NCBI RefSeq assembly: GCF_036492835.1
Contig: NZ_AP025314.1
Location: 3,018,010 to 3,082,009 of the forward strand
Length of the DNA: 64,000 bases
Origin: Fulvitalea axinellae
GTDB lineage: Bacteria > Bacteroidota > Bacteroidia > Cytophagales > Cyclobacteriaceae
Direction: 5' to 3'
The translations under genes and the position numbers were made by a program. Of this stretch, positions 63,205 through 64,000 are shown piece after piece. The number at the start of each line of letters is the position of its first letter. Position 1 is the first letter of the stretch. A model generated the notes under the pieces. The model was not told the DNA's origin, did not search any database, and saw nothing but the letters and a program-made list of their open reading frames with translations.

Positions 63205-64000
63205 ATGAAAAGCAGATATTTTTGCGCGATTCTTTTCGGCTTGACCCTGAGTGTATTTGCCTGTTCAAGCAAAAAACAAGAGGAAGCCCCTTCCGGAAAA
63301 TTCGCCGACTGGGTATTTGTAAACGGCATTGTGTACCTTATGGACACTGACTTAACCAAGACTGAGGCAATCGCCATCTCGGCAGACACTATAACGGCTT
63401 TGGGCAAAAACGGCCAAGTAGACGACTGGATAGGCCCCAACACCAAAGTAGTGGATCTGAAAGGCCGAATGCTGATGCCCGGTTTTGTGGAATCGCATAT
63501 CCACCCCGCCGTTGCCGGACTGTTAAATACGGGAGTACAGTTACTGGAATTCAGTACGAAAAAAGAAATAATGGAAGCGCTGAAGGCCTACAGCGAGCGT
63601 CATCCGTACAAAAAGGCCATTTTCGGCTTCGGCTGGTCCAATGACCTCTTCGAGCCAAACGGACCGCACAAGTCCGAACTCGATAGCGTAATCCACAATC
63701 GACCGGTATTCCTGATTGCCAACGACGCCCATAGTGCTTGGGTAAATAGCGAAGCTCTGGAATTGCTGGACATCGGAAAAGACACTCCCGACCCGCTTCC
63801 GGGCGTCCACTTTTACAAAAGGGATAAAAACGGAGAACCGACGGGCTGGCTGGTTGAGGGCGGGGCCTTTTGGCCACAACTCCCAAAACTTGGTTTAGGG
63901 TCTTCTTCGGACTTTAAACAGGGGCTGAAGGAAATTCTCCCTGTCTTGGCCTCATTCGGTATCACCAGCCTTTTTGACGCTGGCGTGCCCGGTTTGGAGC
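63205..64000 (+). CDS. Amidohydrolase (YtcJ-like, Amidohydro_3) lipoprotein, 3'-truncated
   Basis: The frame starts at ATG 63205 and is open to the window end (265 codons so far). The signal peptide ends in lipobox VFAC (Cys20). A metal-dependent hydrolase N-terminus follows: DWVFVNGIVYLMDTDL, AIAISADTITALG, MLMPGFVESHIHPAVAG with the first HxH metal ligands, then FGFGWSNDLFEP and IANDAHSAWVNSEAL, features of the YtcJ branch. The substrate is unknown (amide, carbamate or cyclic imide). It is a lipoprotein, so it acts outside the cytoplasm. Confidence 0.85.
   Translation, partial: MKSRYFCAILFGLTLSVFACSSKKQEEAPSGKFADWVFVNGIVYLMDTDLTKTEAIAISADTITALGKNGQVDDWIGPNTKVVDLKGRMLMPGFVESHIHPAVAGLLNTGVQLLEFSTKKEIMEALKAYSERHPYKKAIFGFGWSNDLFEPNGPHKSELDSVIHNRPVFLIANDAHSAWVNSEALELLDIGKDTPDPLPGVHFYKRDKNGEPTGWLVEGGAFWPQLPKLGLGSSSDFKQGLKEILPVLASFGITSLFDAGVPGLE

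Noticed and set aside
1..64000. CRISPR array, insertion sequence, prophage or tRNA gene
   Set aside because: No regularly spaced repeats, transposase motifs, phage genes or cloverleaf structures were found by eye.

Overview
The window reads as chromosomal DNA of a free-living, probably marine, member of the Bacteroidota (Cytophagales-like). Supporting signs are two SusC/SusD pairs, a GldA-type gliding ABC ATPase, SARP-like, LytTR and propeller-AraC regulators typical of the phylum, several TAnnTTTG (-7) promoter elements including one perfect TTTG-N19-TATCTTTG, weak ribosome-binding sites, and many surface lipoproteins. I saw no tRNA, rRNA, CRISPR array, transposase or phage gene. Genes at both edges are cut: a formylglycine-generating enzyme at the left and an amidohydrolase at the right.

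Layout. 1-1 kb: 3' part of a formylglycine-generating enzyme. 1-8 kb (minus): TonB receptor, purple-acid-phosphatase-like lipoprotein, beta-propeller phytase and porin, together a likely phytate/organic-phosphate scavenging locus. 8-10.6 kb (minus): small outer-membrane barrels and a DUF4136 lipoprotein. 10.8-13 kb (plus): a small helical protein and a phosphoglucomutase. 13-15.7 kb (minus): lipoprotein, MlaF/MlaE lipid-transport pair, small secreted protein. 15.8-18 kb (plus): zinc-ribbon methyltransferase and a GH43-like propeller protein. 18-20.7 kb: LytS/LytTR two-component system divergent from a His/Lys/Glu-rich membrane protein, with repeat pairs of 21-bp period on both sides of the intergenic region. 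20.7-25.7 kb (minus): SbcC and SbcD.

25.9-45.5 kb (minus) is the most unusual block. It is one long co-directional set: four-FAS1 lipoprotein, SusC, SusD, two-FAS1 lipoprotein, FAS1 lipoprotein, SusC, SusD, FN3-beta-helix lipoprotein, discoidin lipoprotein, and two small paralogous proteins. It has no recognisable glycoside hydrolase. Its 3' end carries a tandem duplication of about 568 bp that left a remnant of the discoidin gene between the two small paralogues. Upstream (46.0-48.1 kb) is a membrane protein with a LamG-like extracytoplasmic sensor and a cytoplasmic SARP/OmpR-like winged helix. A second protein of the same architecture lies at 55.6-57.5 kb, divergent from a lipoprotein with FN3-like domains resembling those of the beta-helix protein. 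I infer a family of one-component transmembrane regulators controlling surface-lipoprotein loci.

48.4-54 kb holds housekeeping genes: TlpA-like thioredoxin, RRM protein, GldA, NUDIX hydrolase, alpha/beta hydrolase, ThiL and an A-type Fe-S carrier. 57.6-63 kb: a propeller/Y_Y_Y/AraC regulator lacking kinase and receiver modules, divergent from a GH2 beta-galactosidase-like enzyme that it probably controls. 63.2 kb to the end: 5' part of an amidohydrolase lipoprotein. Functions come from reading motifs by eye; no database search was run.
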